NCBI GenBank assembly: GCA_022316685.1
Contig: JAKJHU010001342.1
Span: 16,143-80,142 of the forward strand
DNA from: Progne subis subis
Taxonomy: Eukaryota; Chordata; Aves; Passeriformes; Hirundinidae
DNA: 64,000 nt
Reading direction: 5' to 3'
This document shows positions 11,469 to 26,400 of this stretch, piece by piece (position 1 is the first letter of the stretch; every line of letters starts with the position of its first letter). The notes under the pieces were generated by a model that was given only the letters and a program-made list of their open reading frames with translations, searched no databases and was not told the origin of the DNA. Made by a program: the position numbers and the translations under genes.

Positions 11469-14400
11469 CTAGGGCCGGCAGTACAGGCGCTCCATGGTGG
11501 CCACGCTGACCTTCTGCTGGTAGTCCTCCATCTTGTCGTTTAGCTTCTCGTAGAGCTGCGAGAGGCAAGGAGTGAGGAGGGATCCCACCCCGTCCCCCCA
11601 CCCCTCCCAGCCCATCCCGCTGTTCGGGAGCTCGGTACCCACCACGACGCTGTTCTCGCTGGCGCTGCTCTCCCGCAGCGCCTGCAGCAGCTGGTCGATG
11701 GCAGTGTAGGGAAGCCACATCGTGGGGGACGCCGGGGACAGAGGCACCTGGAATAGACAGGAACCCTTCCATCGTGTCCCCGAGGAAGATCCCGCCACAT
11801 CCCAACAGCGGGTGAGCTCACCTCGATCCCAAAATACTGGTGCCCTTTGCCCAGCACAGCGTCCACGTACTCCAGGACCAAATCCACGGCCTCCTCCAGC
11901 AGGTCGTAGTTCAGGTACAGGCGCAGCAGCTCAGCAGCGTCCACCTTCCTGCCAGGAAGAGGGAAACTCAGCTAGGGAATGTGACCAGGCTGAGAGAACC
12001 TGCTCTGGCAGGTGTCCATTGGAGTGAGGGTGATACAGCAGCTCTGGGACAGCTGGAATTTTGGGGTTTTTGGGGACAGCTATCTCCCTGTTCTCACCTT
12101 GTAGCTGTTAATGAGCCAGTTGGGCAGAGGGATCCCGTGTGCCAGGAGCTTGTTGATGACGCAGCGATGGTACAGGCTGTTCTGGGAGGGGTAACGCTCC
12201 AAGTAGGATGACAGCAGCCTCCAGGCTTCATCTGTGGCACTGCAAGGAAACAATTCCCCATGGAACACACGCCAGCAACTCCTGCCCAAACTGTGTGCTC
12301 CATGTGGGGACAGGGTGGAAGCACAGCTCTCCCCACATCCTGTGCCCACAGTTCTGGCGTAAGGGATTTTAAGGATCCGTGACCCTCTGTATTTGCACGG
12401 AGCTCCTGCCTCCAGATCCTCCTCCTAAACTGCCGAGATAAACCTACCTGGACTCCTTTGGTGGTGACCAGAGCCGAGAGCTGGTTTGCTGCCAGCCAGT
12501 CCCAGGCCTTTGCCTGTGCCGCTTCCCCTCCCAGCTGGAGCTTGATGCACCTGCATGACCAAAAGCCATGGAGAAGGGAGGGTCCCTTCAGAACCCAGCC
12601 CCTCCCCACCGATATCAAAGCCACCCTTTGCAGGACTATTCCCAATGAACAACCCAGCTGGACTGCCAGGGAGAGAGCCTGAGCCCCTGCATCCCTCCAT
12701 CCAGCCCTGCATCCCCTGAGGTGGGAGGGCACCCGGACCTACTTGAAGGTCAGGCCCTCAAAGATGGGCGTCAAGGGCAGCTTGAAGGTTTGGCACAGCG
12801 TGATGGCCGAGTCGAAGAGCCCGGCCCGGACCAGCAGAGACACCGTTTCCTCAGGCGTGGAGTTGCCTGAAGGAGAGGAAGAGCAGGTAAAGGCTCCCTG
12901 AGTAACACCCCAGTGCTCACCAGGGCCAGGCCCTGTGTTTTTCATGGAGAGACACAGCAGCAGGGCGCCAACAGCCTCGAACACCCTGCAGCAGTACTCC
13001 TCAGTCCATGGCTGGAGGCCTTCCTGGCTTCCAGAGCATCCCATGAGCCCAGGAGCTATCCCTGAAGGGACTAGACAGAGCAGCTGTGACCCACAGAGGT
13101 GTCCCTGGAGAGGAACTGGAGAGGGACACAGGTAGCAATACCTGACAGGCAACTGCTGCTGCTGTTTAGAATCATTGAATTGTTAAGGCTGGAAAAAGAT
13201 CCCCAAGATCATTGAGGTTAGGGAGGGGACTGCATCCAAGCAAACAAGGCATCAGCTCCGCCAGAACAGAAACTGTGGCACTTGGCTCCCTGCGTCACCA
13301 CTGTGCCCTCAAAGCAGCTGTTCCATCTTTTCCCTGCAATCCCACACTGGGAAGTCACCTCCTCCTGACATTTAGAGGGGAAAGATGTGGACATGTTGTG
13401 TAACTTGTACCACAGGTACTAAAAGACTCCAGGTGGGAAGAGTTTTACCTTCCTGCTTCCCAGAAAGGAACAACTCTCACAACACTTTAGCAGCATTCCT
13501 CAAAGCAGGACTGTCCAGGAAAATTAATTTTTCAGCGGTTAAAAAGGTTGGATTTGATGATCTTGGAGGTCTTTTCCAACCTTAATAATTCTATGCTTCC
13601 ATGATTGCCAAAATGCCTTTTTCTGTCCCAACTCAGCCCCACTGCAGACCACCAGAGCTTGGAAAAGCCAAAAAAAAAGGTGGAAAACTTGAAACTGGTT
13701 CTCCTGATGAAGTCCGTGGCTGGATTTCGTAGCAGGGATAGGAATCTGATGGTCCCTGGCAGCTTCTGGATTTGCCTCAGGGAGGGGACAGCGTGGCTGA
13801 ACAGCCCTCACCTGCCACTGCTGCTGCCGACACGTCGTGCTCCACCAGTGTCAGCCGGATCCGCGCCAGCAGACATTCCCTCTCCAAATCCTCCAGCTCC
13901 AGGATCTCGATCTGGCGAGTGGCTGGAACAGATGGATACTGGGCTCTCAGTACTTCAAAAAGGGCTCTTTTGGCACTGTGCAGAACGTCGTGGAATCACG
14001 GAATGGTTTGGGACGGAAGGGACCTTAAAACTCATCCACTTCCATGGGCAGGGATACCTTCCACCATCCCAGGCTGCTCCGAGCCCTGTCCGACCTGACT
14101 TTGGATACTGCCAGGGATGGGGCAGCCACAGCTTCTCTGGGCAACCTGTGCTGGTTGCACCCTCCCAGGGAAGAATTTCTTCCCAACATTCCATCTAGTC
14201 CCTCCCTCTGTCAATGTGAAGCCATTCCCTCCTGTCCTGGCACTCCATCCCTTGTCCAAAGCCCCTATCCAGCTCTCTTGGAGACTCTGAAGACACTGAA
14301 GAGGTTCCAAGGTCTCCCTGGAGCCCTTGAAAAAGCATCTCTACATCCCTCTGCCATCCTAAGAGGATTTGTACCCCAAAAAGCACCAAAGGAATGATCA

Positions 14401-17400
14401 GGATTTGCTGACTCTTCCCTGCTCCCTTGACTGTGCTTATTGTCCTTGATACCATCCCCCTGCTCCTCCTTCTCCAGATGTTAGATAATATTTGGGAACA
14501 GCTGCTGCTTTGCCTGCCAGGCACACACCACAAAAAAAAAAAAATCCTCTTCAGAAAAAGCAGGTTTAAAAATACCTGACCTTAAATTTTCCTTCTGGAA
14601 CACTGAGGATAACCTGATCCCACATCCTGGGCTGTGGCAGACACAGGCAGAGTTTATTCCTGACAGGATTTCCAAGGGTACAAACAGCCTTGAACAATTA
14701 GAAATTGCCTCAAATAGCTGACTTTGTTTTAAATTACGAGCTACTTCCACTAAAAAAAAAAGTACTATGAAGGAATCAAGCTGTTAGGAGCAGGCGTAGG
14801 AGCTTCTTGGGGAAAGTGCTGTATTCCTTGGGGAACAGCGGTGGCATGTTGCAACTGGGAGACACTGGGAGACTTAATGAGCTTAAAATCCCACAAATTA
14901 TTGATCTGGCGGAGGTAGGATCCGCCCTGAGCCGATCTCCCAGCTCACATGGGAGCTGCAGAGGCATGGGAAGGACCAGGACTGGACACTTACTGGGAAC
15001 AGCCATGCACTCCCCATCGTGGCTCCTCTTCGGGGACGCTCCAGGGCGCTCGTACTTGCGGGAAAAAGCAGAAAGAGGTTTTATACCCACCTGGTTTCTG
15101 AAGGATAGATCACTGACAGGATAAATCCCAACAAGAGCTCTCCATTTCAAGCCTTGATTTGGAGCAGGGAAGCTGTGCAGCCCCTTGGGAACTCAGGTTA
15201 CTTTATCCCTGGCTATCAGGAACATCAGGATCAGGTGACCAGGCTGCAGCCTGAGCCCTGACTGGGATTTGAAACACAACCCCCATTACACTAACTCTCC
15301 TCTGGACTGGTATTCCAGCTGTTCACACTCCCCAAAACATTTGCTGTCTCCAACACAAGGTGATATACTTCCCTTTCTATCCTCCAGCCCAGTCTCAAAA
15401 GTTATCCTGCTCCCCCCCTGCCCTAAAAAGAGGGGAATGGCACAAGGGTGATGGACAGGATGGATGAGCCGGGCAAGACAGTCGGCCATGAGCAGCAGAT
15501 TAAGAAGCCCAACGTCTCTGTTGCCATCAGAAAGGATTTTGGAAGCTCCTTTCCACGAAGTTCAGCATCCTTACCACAGCTCCAGAGGCTGGCTGCACTA
15601 TCCAGGCGTATTCCGGGCGGATCAACCGCAGGCAGTTAATGGCAGCCAGGAAACAATTCCCCTGTTTCTGGAGCCCTCGGAGTGTCCTCACCTCCCTGCC
15701 CAGCCGCATGCCGTACTCAAACATCACTGTCCCAGCTGAAAGCAGGGAAAAGCGCGTCAGCCTCCAGCCTGGAGAGGCCACACACCTGGCAAGGGGCAGG
15801 GAAACGGTGTCCCAGGTGGGTGAACAGGTACAAGGTGCCCATCCCAAGCTTTACCTTTCCGGTAGTTGTGCCGGTACACGTGGAAGGCGTAGAGCAGCTC
15901 GTAGTAGTTGTGAGTCATCAGATCCACGGCCCGAGCGTGGGACTCGATGATCCCAACGACCTGCAGCACATGGAGGCTCTGGTGGGTCCATAATCCCTTT
16001 AAAGGGAGGGGCTGTGCCCCTCCCCACCGAGCCGTGATCCCAGCGCAGGATTACCTCATTGTGCAGGTTCACGTAAGGGAATTCCACCAGGTCCTGGAGC
16101 TGGGAGCGCTCGCAGAGAACCACCACTAGCTGGCGTAGGCAGTCCAGCTGCCTGCAGAGGGAAGCAGGAATAAACCCAGGAGCAGGAACAAACATGGGAT
16201 TTAAGCCACAAACAACCACTTTGTGACATCTGCTTCCGGATGAGCTCGGCAGGTTTTTTCCCTGGCTTAGAACCAACTTAAACCTTCAAGTTTCTGCTGT
16301 GCTGGAAGCAGAGATCCTCTGGAGAGGCTTCTCAGGAGGGCAGTCTCCCTCCCTGAATCAGTCAAAAAGTATTCCTGTTTCTCCCCTGTTATTCCAACAT
16401 TTTTCTCTGCTAGGATAAAGCTTTCTCCACCCAGCTCACTTTCCACACTGAAAACTCAACGGTAAACCTTTTCTTTATTAAACAAAATCAACTTGGCTCC
16501 TACAGCCTTTTAAACACAGAATGCTACACATGATCCTTCAGTCTCTTCCCTGTTTTTTTTTCTTCCCATTTTCCTCTTTTGAGAGGGTGCCAATAGCAGG
16601 TGTCCTTCAGACGAACATCCAAAAACAAACCCTACCTTTTCAAACCCACCTCTACACATTAACTTAATACAGCAGTCATGCCCTATCCTAAAGTGTCCTT
16701 TTCCTTTCAGTTTCATGGAAAAATGGGACCATTGACCTTCAAAAAAGGCTGTCACCTACCTGCCTGGATCCGGGTTTTGCGTTAAGGCCACGTAGGCTTC
16801 GCTATTGTGCCCCAAATCCAAGTGATGCTTGAAGATGCAGGTCCTCAAAGTAGCCTGAAAACAGCACAAGTCAGTTATAAAAACCAGCAAGAAATTCCTG
16901 TGGAAGAGGTTTCCTGAAGGAGGAGCTTGCTGGGAAAGAAGTGTCTGTACCTGGCTTCTCCAGTCATCTGCTGATTCCATGATGGCCAGGGTGGCCAGCT
17001 CGATGACCAGCTCTGGCAAACCCAGCATCTCCAACAAGCGAAGGACCTGGGGGAGGAGAACGCTCCACTAAAGAGCTGGCAGGAGGGGTTTTGTTGGTTT
17101 ATTTTAGGAGCTGGTCTTGCCCCTGAAGATTTTTAAGGGATTAGACTTTAAAAGGGAGTATTTGGGTAAATCGCAGGGATCTGGATGAAATCCCAGCACA
17201 ACAGGACCAGGTTATAGCTTCTCTGGAGGATGCACCTCTGTGCATGGGGGATTTTTGAAGCTTTTCAGCACTAATGATTAGTTTTCTGGACCCTAAATCC
17301 AGGGGATCCCTCAGTAAGGGCCCAGCTCCAGGCTTGCAGCCTGCCTGAACCACGGCATTATGCAGAAGAAGGATCCTATCTCAGTTTAAACATATCAATT

Positions 17401-20400
17401 TTAATTTGCCTCAGAGCTTAGTAACCTTTGCCTCAGGCAGCATCTTACAACGAGCCTGGACACGTCTGGCCTCTGCTTCCAGCAGCTGGATCTCATCCTG
17501 CCTTTTTTCTGCTGGATAACAAAGTCCTTAGCTGTTAGGAAACCAACAGGTGGAAAGTACCTTAATTTCACACACTCAGCTTGTCATTATCCCCAAACAA
17601 GGTAAAGAAAGTACAGGTAGAGACGTTCCACAGTCCAAAAGCTAAGTCTTCTGAGGCTCAAGTCACTTCCCTCAAAGCCAGGGATCGAGCAGGAATTCCC
17701 TCTCTGGTGTGGCAGGACTTGGTGCCACTTTACCCGCTCAGGTCCGTACCTTGTTGTAGTACTGCAGGCGTGGCGTGGAGACCACCTCACCCTCCTCGGG
17801 CTGGATCAGCCTGTCCAGGAACTCCTCTCTTCCCACCTCAGAAGCAGCTTGGCAGAAGCAATCCAAAGCCTGGAAGCAGACCTGGAATCAGCTCGCTGTC
17901 CCCTCAGGTAACTGATCCACCGGCTGCAGAGGTGAGGGGACAACACTGCCTGTCCCAAGCTTGTGAGATCTTCCCAAGATCAGATGGCACCATGTCGCTC
18001 CAATCCCATCCCTTCCCAAAGGAGGAAGAGCTTGGGAAGGATTTTTCCTGTGCATCTCCTCCCTCCCAAAGGAAAAGGTCTCAGACCTCGGGAAGGCCTC
18101 ACCTTGTGCCCTTCACCCATGACAAGGTAGCACCTGCCCATCATGAAGCAGCAGGAGCCCATGTTCACGTGGCACCATGGCTGCAGCAGTCGGATGTATT
18201 CCTGCGGGAGACAAGGAATGGGAGTTTGGATTCAGGTCGGTGCCAGCTTGTGATCTGCAGGCACCCAGGACCAGCAAGGTTCCGGTGGCCCCTTTAGTTA
18301 CTGCAATCAGACAATTCCTGCTTCTCCAGCTCGAGGGCTGATCTTTCCAGCGCCTAAGTGCCTTTGATGCTGATCATGAAATCCTGAAATGGTTTGGGTT
18401 GGAAGGGACCCCTTAAGCCCATCCACACCCATGTCCCTGTGAAAGGCAGGGACACCTTCCACTATCCCAGGTTGATCCAAGCCCTGTCCAGCTGGCTTTG
18501 GACCCTTCCAGGGACGAGGCAGCCATAGCTTCTTGGAGCAACCTGTGCCAGGGCCTTACCAACCCTGAGGAAGCATTTTTTTCCCAATATTCCATCTAGC
18601 TCTGCTCTCTCTCAGTACGAAGCTATTCCCTCCTGTCCTGTCAGTCTAAGTCCTTGTGCAAAGCCTCCCTCCAGCTCTCTTGGAGCGCCTTTAGGCACTG
18701 GAAGAGGCTCCCAGGAAACCTTGGAGCCTTCCCTTCTCCAGGCTGAACATTCTCCAGAGCAGAGCTGCTCCAGCCCCGTAAGGAGGAAGTTATCCCGAAC
18801 ATGGTTCAGGGAAAAAACTGCTCTGAACAGCTCCAGTGTCTGAATGAAGCACCTCAGAAACAGCTCTTTCATCCTGTTGCAGGGAACAGCAGGAGAAATG
18901 CGGGGGGCAGAGCGAAGGCTGCAGTACAATGGGCAAGGCAGGTGCTAGAAGGGGAATACCTGTGCAGGAGAGGGCCAGCAGCCAAGGAAGCACAGGGATT
19001 ACAGCATGTGGGAAGGAGTGCCGGTGGCACCAAGGGCACAGATAAAGTGAGATGACGAGCCTGGGCCTTTGCCAGCACAGCATCCTCGTCATCCTTGGAG
19101 AAGCAGCCATGTCCTGCTAGCAGGGCCGTGGGACTCAGCAGGAGCTGGGAGGAGAAATGAGGACTTGGAAATCAAGTGACCTCTACAGGTGCACAAACCA
19201 TCAGCACCTCTTGCCTCACCTCTCCTGGCCACGAGTCCTCTCAAAACCACGTGGCGACGCACCCGGAGCTCGGATTGACTGCCTGGATTAGCGGCTACAA
19301 GGGATAAATCCTGCTCCAGCATGTCACACACGGAGAGGTTTGGCCTGTGTCCCAGGCCTCTGCTTTGTCACCAGACCGTCCCCGTGACCGCCTGCTCCTT
19401 GCAAGGAGCTTCCTGTACCCCCACAGTTCGGGTCACCATGCTCACAGCAAAGCTGCTGTTACCTCCCCGGGGTCAAGGCACTTAATCCAAGTTTTCGTGA
19501 CCGACTGGGATCAGCGAGAGGAACAGAAGGCAGTGGGGAGGAGGAGGAGCTGGGGCTCTGTGGAGATAAAAGCCTGGAGGAGACAAAAGCGAGGCGAAAG
19601 AAATGCGAGGAGATTCAAAAGCCTGCACACATGCCAGGAGGGAGAAGATGCTGCTCCAAAAGCTCTGAAGAATTGAAATTCTTCTCTCAGATCTTCTCAG
19701 CAGCAACACAAAAGGAAGCAATTCAGCCCGCAGGTATGAGGGGCTGGGAGGATAAAAGGTTCTGCTGAAAACCAGGTCGTCACTAACAGCCTGCCTGGCC
19801 CTGGTGCCTCCAGGAATGCCCAGACAGGGATAAAGCATCACGTGGAGCTGCAGACAAGGAATTGTGCGGGTCAGAACTCAAGCACAAGCAACTCCAGCTG
19901 CCAAGAGCACAGGGAGAGAGGTGGAGGAACAGTGATCTAAAATACAGCAGTCTAAAACTCCTGGAAACCAGGAGTTCACCGTCCCTGCTACTGGGATACC
20001 AAGAGCAGCCAAGGATGGAATGATGGCAGGTGTTTCTCACACTGTTTTTCACTAATGAGGATATTTAATAGATGAGCCCTTTCTGGGCTGAAGAAATCCT
20101 TCTGAACCCATGGGCAATCATGGGCAAAGGTGGTACAGGAAAGGCTGTGGACCAACAAGCTCCAGGATTGCTGGGATATTTAAACAGGCTCTGCAAAAAT
20201 GTCTCAGGAGCGTGGTGTCAGCGCGGTCTGACAAGCCCTGGGAGATTAAACTCCTCCGTGGAAAGGGAATAGCAGCATAAACCTGAGTATCTGGATGCTC
20301 TTGAAAACAGATGAAAGAGAAAACACAGAAGATTTCTCCCCCTTGGCAGGGGAGTGGAATGAGATGAGCTTAAAGGTCCTTCCCAACCCAAACTGCTCCG

Positions 20401-23400
20401 GGATTCCATGATCTGAAATCACTCCCCATCAAACACTCTGGAGCATTGTCTCAGCTCAGAGAGCAGTGATTGGGGGCTGGTGGTTTTTAACCAAAACAGG
20501 GGAGATTTACATCGGATGTTAGGAAGAATTTTTTCCCTCTGAGGGTGGGGACACCCTGGCAAGGGCTGCCCAGAGATTCTGTGGTTGCCCCATCCCTGGC
20601 AGTGTCCAAGGCCATGTTGGACAGGGCTTGGAGCAACCTGGTCTAAAAGAAGGCGTCCCTGCCCATGGAACTGAATGAACTCTGAAGTCCCTTCCAACTC
20701 AAACCATCCCAGGACTTCATGACGAGGGGAAAGCAGAACTCCAGCACCTGGAAAGATTATGTTTTGGGGAGTTTTCCGGCACCTGTAAGAGGGCTGGCAC
20801 GATGCACTCACCTGGAGCTGGGTGTACTGACAGCTTCCCATCAGGCACTCCGGGAAGAGGAAGCTGGGATTGCTGGGCCATCTGAGCAGAGGTTAAGAAA
20901 CACAGAAGAATCCAGTCTGGAGAGCTTGGAGAACTAGTCTGGAAGCCAACATGCCTCTCATGCTCCGTTTGTGGGGGTAAAGGAGAGAAGATTAAGCTGC
21001 TCTTTATACAAATCATTATTCTGTAATAAGATTTATCCATATTAGCACAAAATCACCAGTACATCTAATCCCCAACTCCTGTTACGCTTCCAAATCCCCC
21101 AGCATCCTGCCCCACCAAGTCAAGTAGTGAGAGCTCAGGGGCTTAAAGTCAAAATCTCAAATCCTTTATCGTGCACCTAAACAGGATGAAATCTGTGAAA
21201 TCTTGAAATACCCACAAATCCCATTTAATGCCAACAACCTCACTGCTTCAGGAGGCTTGTCTTGGAAATTTTGGGGGTGGAAAACCGATTTTCCACCTGA
21301 AACTGAGGCGGCTCAGCGGCAATGGATTCATAGCCAAGGATACAGGAGAGGCAGAAAATCAGCCACTATTGAGGTGATAAGGTGGGGCCAGTTCAAACTT
21401 GTCTCAGCCAAAGAGGTGTTTGGTTGCAGGAAGAGTCGGGATATGATGTGTTTTCTGGCCACTTCCTGAAAGAAGAGCTCCACGATTGTTTGAGGGCCGG
21501 ACACTAAAAGTACAAGTTGAAGGAACAGTTGAGTAGAGAGCCTGCAGCAGAGATCCCGGGTTTTCCACCCTGTCCTGTGCTCATCAGCCCAAACTGCACA
21601 GATGAAGTCAGGGCAAACCAAAAGCACGTTCCACACTCCAACTTGTTGGTTTTGGATTTCTCCTGCCGTCTGGTTAAGTCAGAGGGAGCAGCAGGAGATC
21701 AAAGTGCCCCATCCTGCAGTGTTTATTAACCGCAGCTCAATTAAAACACACAAAAAAAGGGCTCTGCTCCCTCTCCACTTGTTATTCCCAGCTCAGCAGC
21801 AGCTTTCCTGTCATGCTGAGGGAGTGCTGAGCTGGCTGTTCCATTCCCACCCTCCTCATTCCAGCGCCCCCCCCCAAAAATCCCCCCTTACTGTTCCCAA
21901 CGCCTCTCCCTGAGCTGCCACCTCCTTCCCTAAGTTTCACATATTATTCCCCAAAGAACAGTGGCCAAACAGGACTTTCCTCACGAGCCAGCCAAGAAAT
22001 AGCCCACGACACCAGCACACACAAAGGATGTTTTCAACCTCCCTGACATTTCCAGCTGCCCCCTGCACCCAGACTCTCCATCAGGGAGAGCTGGGGCTCG
22101 GAGGATCACCCATGTCAGAAAGTGGAGGAAGCTCTTTCCCAGCTCACACGTGGCACTGCTGCCTGTTTGTCCCAGATTTCCCCAGCTCCCTCTGAAGTGT
22201 CTCAGCCTCCAAGTGCTGACTAGTCACAGCAGGCTCTTACCTGCATGTTTCCTTCCCATCCCTGTTCACCTCCTCCCTCTGGAACCACTTCAAGGCCCAC
22301 ATTTCCCTAATTAGGCTGCCTTATATTCTCCCAATAAAAAATTAACCCGAAAGTTACATCTTTGCAGCAAAACTTTAAAAACTTGAACCAAATATCAGCT
22401 GCAACATTTTGGCGATGTTATTTCCACATTTTTGAACATGTTTTGAGCAAGTACTTCTACATTTTCACGCTTCCCTGAGCTGGTGTTCCTGGTTGCTGTA
22501 GGGGAAAGGCTGGAGAACAGGACAGGCTGGATGGAGCAGGTTGCTCTGAGACACTCCAGCTAGTGGAAGGTATCCCTGCCATGGCAGGGGGTGGAACTGG
22601 ATGAGCTTTAAGGTCCTTCCAACCCAAGCCATTCCAGGATTCTGTGACAGACCTGGTCTGAGCTATTACAGCCACTAAAGTACACGAGGGGCAAGTTTGG
22701 CTGATGCTGCCAGGGTCAGAATAAAAATTTTTCTCTGAGTGATGTATTCCCATCATCCTTCTCAGGCTGAGAGTAAAATCCAAGTTCAATGCTCCAAGAT
22801 CCTTTGTTTTGGTTTTTTTGTTTGTTGTTTTTTTTTCTTGTAGACAGCCTGACAAACATCCCCACTTAAATTCAGGGTCATTCAACCACACAGTCCATTA
22901 GCTCCCTGCATAAAGCACTTCCCTCAGGTGGCAGAGATGGGCTTAAATAACAGAAAGGGAGAGTTGATGATCCGTGGACATCTTACCCAGTTTGTGCGGT
23001 GTCATAGCCGTGGTGTCTGCTAACTCCAACACGGAGAGATGCTGCAGATTAGATTCCCTGGGGAAGAAACGAGCCATCAGTGACGAGACAACAAAACGCC
23101 TCCCGCTTTAATTGCGCTCATTGTTCAACTCCCACGGAGCGCAGAGCAGCGAGGCCTCGAAGGGCGGATTTAGCACCAGGCAGAGTCAGCTCAGAACATG
23201 GAAGGCAAGAAAATCCTCCCCAGCGCTCCTGGCGTGATGCTCCCACAGCAACCACCTGCTTTCCACACCAGGAGGGGCATTTCAGGTGGATTAAGGAGGA
23301 ATCAAAGCCAGGCCAGGCAGAGACTTACAGCGTGTCCATAGGGACGTCGGAGGCCAGGCACTGGCTCGCCCACCGGATCAGGAAGTAGGACAGCAGCAGG

Positions 23401-26400
23401 GGAGAGGTGCGGTGCAGCAAGTCCTGATGGGACTGGAAGAGCTGTCCCCCTCCCAAAACCATCTGCAAGGAAAGCACAGAGCTTGGCACACTTGGAGGAA
23501 CGGCGGGACAAGGGCAACCAGAGAGGTCTGGGTCAGGCCCAGCTTCTGTGAACCCCAAGGTGCTCAACAGCCCGGCAGGAACTCAGCCCTCTGAGAAAAC
23601 CAGCAGGATTCTTGTCCCACCTCTGGAATTGTTCAACGACAGATTGGAAAGTGCTTGGAGAAAGCTGGCCTAGTGGCAAAAATTCGAGCCTTGGAATTAA
23701 ATAGTCTTTACGGTTCCTCCCAACCCAAAGCATTTGAGGATTGCTGCTCCAGAAATCATGGCTTTGCTGCAGAGGGCACCTCCAGATCTCCGTAAGCTCC
23801 AGCAAAGAGCACCAGTCACAGGAGATGAAACAATCTGAGCTTTTGAAGGACACGGGTATCTCAAGGTGGGAAAGCAGCAGCTCACGTGCCTCATGGTCTG
23901 GGAGAGCTCAGCTCCAGAGGGCACCTTGCAATGCACCTTAAACGCTACCAGGACAACCTTATCCAGGAAAAAGGGGTTTATTTTCAACCAGGAAACTCCC
24001 GGCCATTTCTAAGTAAATAATATTGGTTTAAACAAAGCTGGCCTTGTCTGGGGACTTGTTTTGCATCCCTGTGTCCATCCAAGGCAGCAGCAGCACACCT
24101 CACGTGGCCTCAGGCCTGATGGGACAGACCCAGACCAGTCCATCCCACCACTCCAAACACAGGGAGCGTTTGCTCTGGCTGGAGCAGCTTCCAAGGGGCT
24201 CAAACTGCAGCCTTGGAGAGTGCTGCCAGAGAATGGAGCTGCCACGGGTGCCAGGAAAGGGACAGGAGATAGCTGCAAGAGCTGCCTATGTGCTGATTCA
24301 CACAGGAGGCTGGAATCCATGCCCTGCTCCCACAAATACAGCTTGGCTTCCTGCTTCCTGCATGTTCATCGAGGAATAAAGGCAATTAGGCTGCTTTGCT
24401 TAGGAAGACAAAAGCAGCTGGAGGAGTGAGCGGGACCCGCCCAAGCCTCGGGCTATCCCAACAGCCTGTGGGAGCAGACATAGCTCCGCCCTGCGCCACC
24501 GGCATTCCCAAGGCAGCAGCGCCGGGGGGGCTGCACTCACTGGATCGCCGAGGCGCAGCAGGAGCTGCTGGAGGATGAGCAGGTCCCGGCAGAGGAGGAA
24601 GCGCACGGTGCAGATCTTGGCCACCCCTCCGCACACCACGTGCGCCGCGGTGCCGCTGCCGAACAGCTGGGACAGGCTCATGCGCAGCGCCAGCTGAGGA
24701 GCTGCGGGGGGAAAACCACCCAAGTGAGGCAGGAGCCACAAAGGCAGGGAAAATTCCCAGGATAAGGACACTTCCCGGTGTTTCCCAGAAGGTTTCACCT
24801 CTTTCCATGTCAGCATCTGTCTCGTAGTCCATCTCTCGGATGAGCATTCCAATGGCATGGATGGGGTTCCTGATCTCCTGCAGTTTGCTGTGGATATCCT
24901 CCATCACATTTTCCCTGCAAAATCAGAAATATCTTCATCATGATGAAAGGCAACCTGAGGTTCCAACTGAAGAGGGCTCCCTTACACTCCCTTCCAGCGA
25001 GGATCAGTATCTGATCAGCCTGGGCATTCCTAACTGGAATCCTTGGCTGGCTTGTGAGTTTTATTACAGCGCCTGCAGCGACCAGTCTATTTATTCCACT
25101 CCCTCAGGCTACCAGGAAATAACAGCCAGATAGCTGGCATTCCACAAGGAAATTTCGATTTCGGGTTAGCACAGGAACCACACAGGATGACACGGCCTGA
25201 CCAAGGCTCTGACCTCTCCCTACTGTCTCCAGGCACTTCTTTCCACACCTAACAGGAATTTGTCCCTCTTCTGCTCTCTAGGTTGTGGATGGAAGACCCT
25301 GCCAACGACACCAAACCACGGTCCCCATCCCTGGAAAAGCCTCCTGTGGCACAGGGCAAGGAGCCCACGCGTTTCAAATGCCCTTGGATGCCAAGCAAGG
25401 ACGGTTCTGGACAATCCCAGCTCAGCCACCCTGAGAAGCTTCTGGAAAACACATCTCCTTACGTGTCATTAGCTATCAAGTCCTCCAGGATCTGCTCTGC
25501 AGCCTTTTCTGGAGGCTGGAGGCGGGAGCAAGCCATTTCCATGATGAATGCCATTTCCATGGAAATTGATTCTCCGATCAGGCGAAGGCACTGGACAAGA
25601 CAGACAACATCACGAGACATCTCCAAATCTGCAATGAAAGAATCTAACTGTGTATTTTCCAAGAGATTTCCAAGGGAAGGTGGAGAGACCATGCAAAAGC
25701 CAGTTAGTTCAGCTCCCACCACCAGTAACAGAAGACTCATCCCATTTCCCTGCACAAAACCTTCCCCAATAACAATGAGGCTAAATTAAAGCTCAGGAGT
25801 TGACAAGGGAAAGATCAGGGCTTTATTATTCAGAAAACAAAAAAAGATGCAACAATAAAAAAATGAAATTCCCTCCAAGGGATCTTTTCCAGCCACAGGT
25901 GGAAAGAAAATAACTAGTGAAAAAAAAAAAAAAAATCCTGGAAAAAAAAATAGCTCAGCTCAGCAATCCTTTATGGATGAGATTTTAAATTAAATCCCAT
26001 TTTTTGAGACTGTGGCTGTTTAAACCAGCCAGGGTGGGAACTGCTGGGGCTCCCAAGTCCAGCCCAGGTCTCCAGCTTTCCTTCCCTCTGCTCCATAAAA
26101 AGCTCAACCAAACGGATGACGATCCTGCTTTATAAAAATATATAAAAATCACTCAGGCATGAAAGTGGAGCTTAGGTAATATTTTCCATTGCCTTTTTCT
26201 TGGTGAAACGGCATTCCAGGGCCAGCAAAGCACAGAGGGCACTGTGGTGACAATATTAATGACATGTTTTCCATACTCTGGCATTCACTTCCCGGAGACA
26301 AGGAACAGCATGGCCCCTCTCCCCAGCTGATGTGAAAACATCTCAAATTCTGGAATGGTTTGGGTTGCAATGGACCTTAAAGCCCATCCAGTCCCACACC

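Larger units (their letters stand above)
11469..18201 (-). other. NUP160: NUP160 exons 21-35, C-terminal helical region
   Basis: Exons: 18201-18103, 17869-17750, 17046-16951, 16854-16760, 16151-16055, 15960-15855, 15735-15575, 15054-14994, 13922-13812, 12866-12743, 12550-12448, 12239-12098, 11944-11822, 11747-11643, 11555-11469. Exons 25-27 are the most conserved block (LRQLVVVLCERSQLQDLVEFPYV, then VDLMTHNYYELLYAFHVYRHNYRK). The protein ends ...MERLYCRP. Confidence 0.9.
18202..20811 (-). other. NUP160: NUP160 intron 20
   Basis: About 2.6 kb, holding the CR1 copies at 18378-18835 and 20340-20725. The remainder (about 18840-20335) contains short purine-rich stretches and no gene that I can support. 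Confidence 0.5.
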
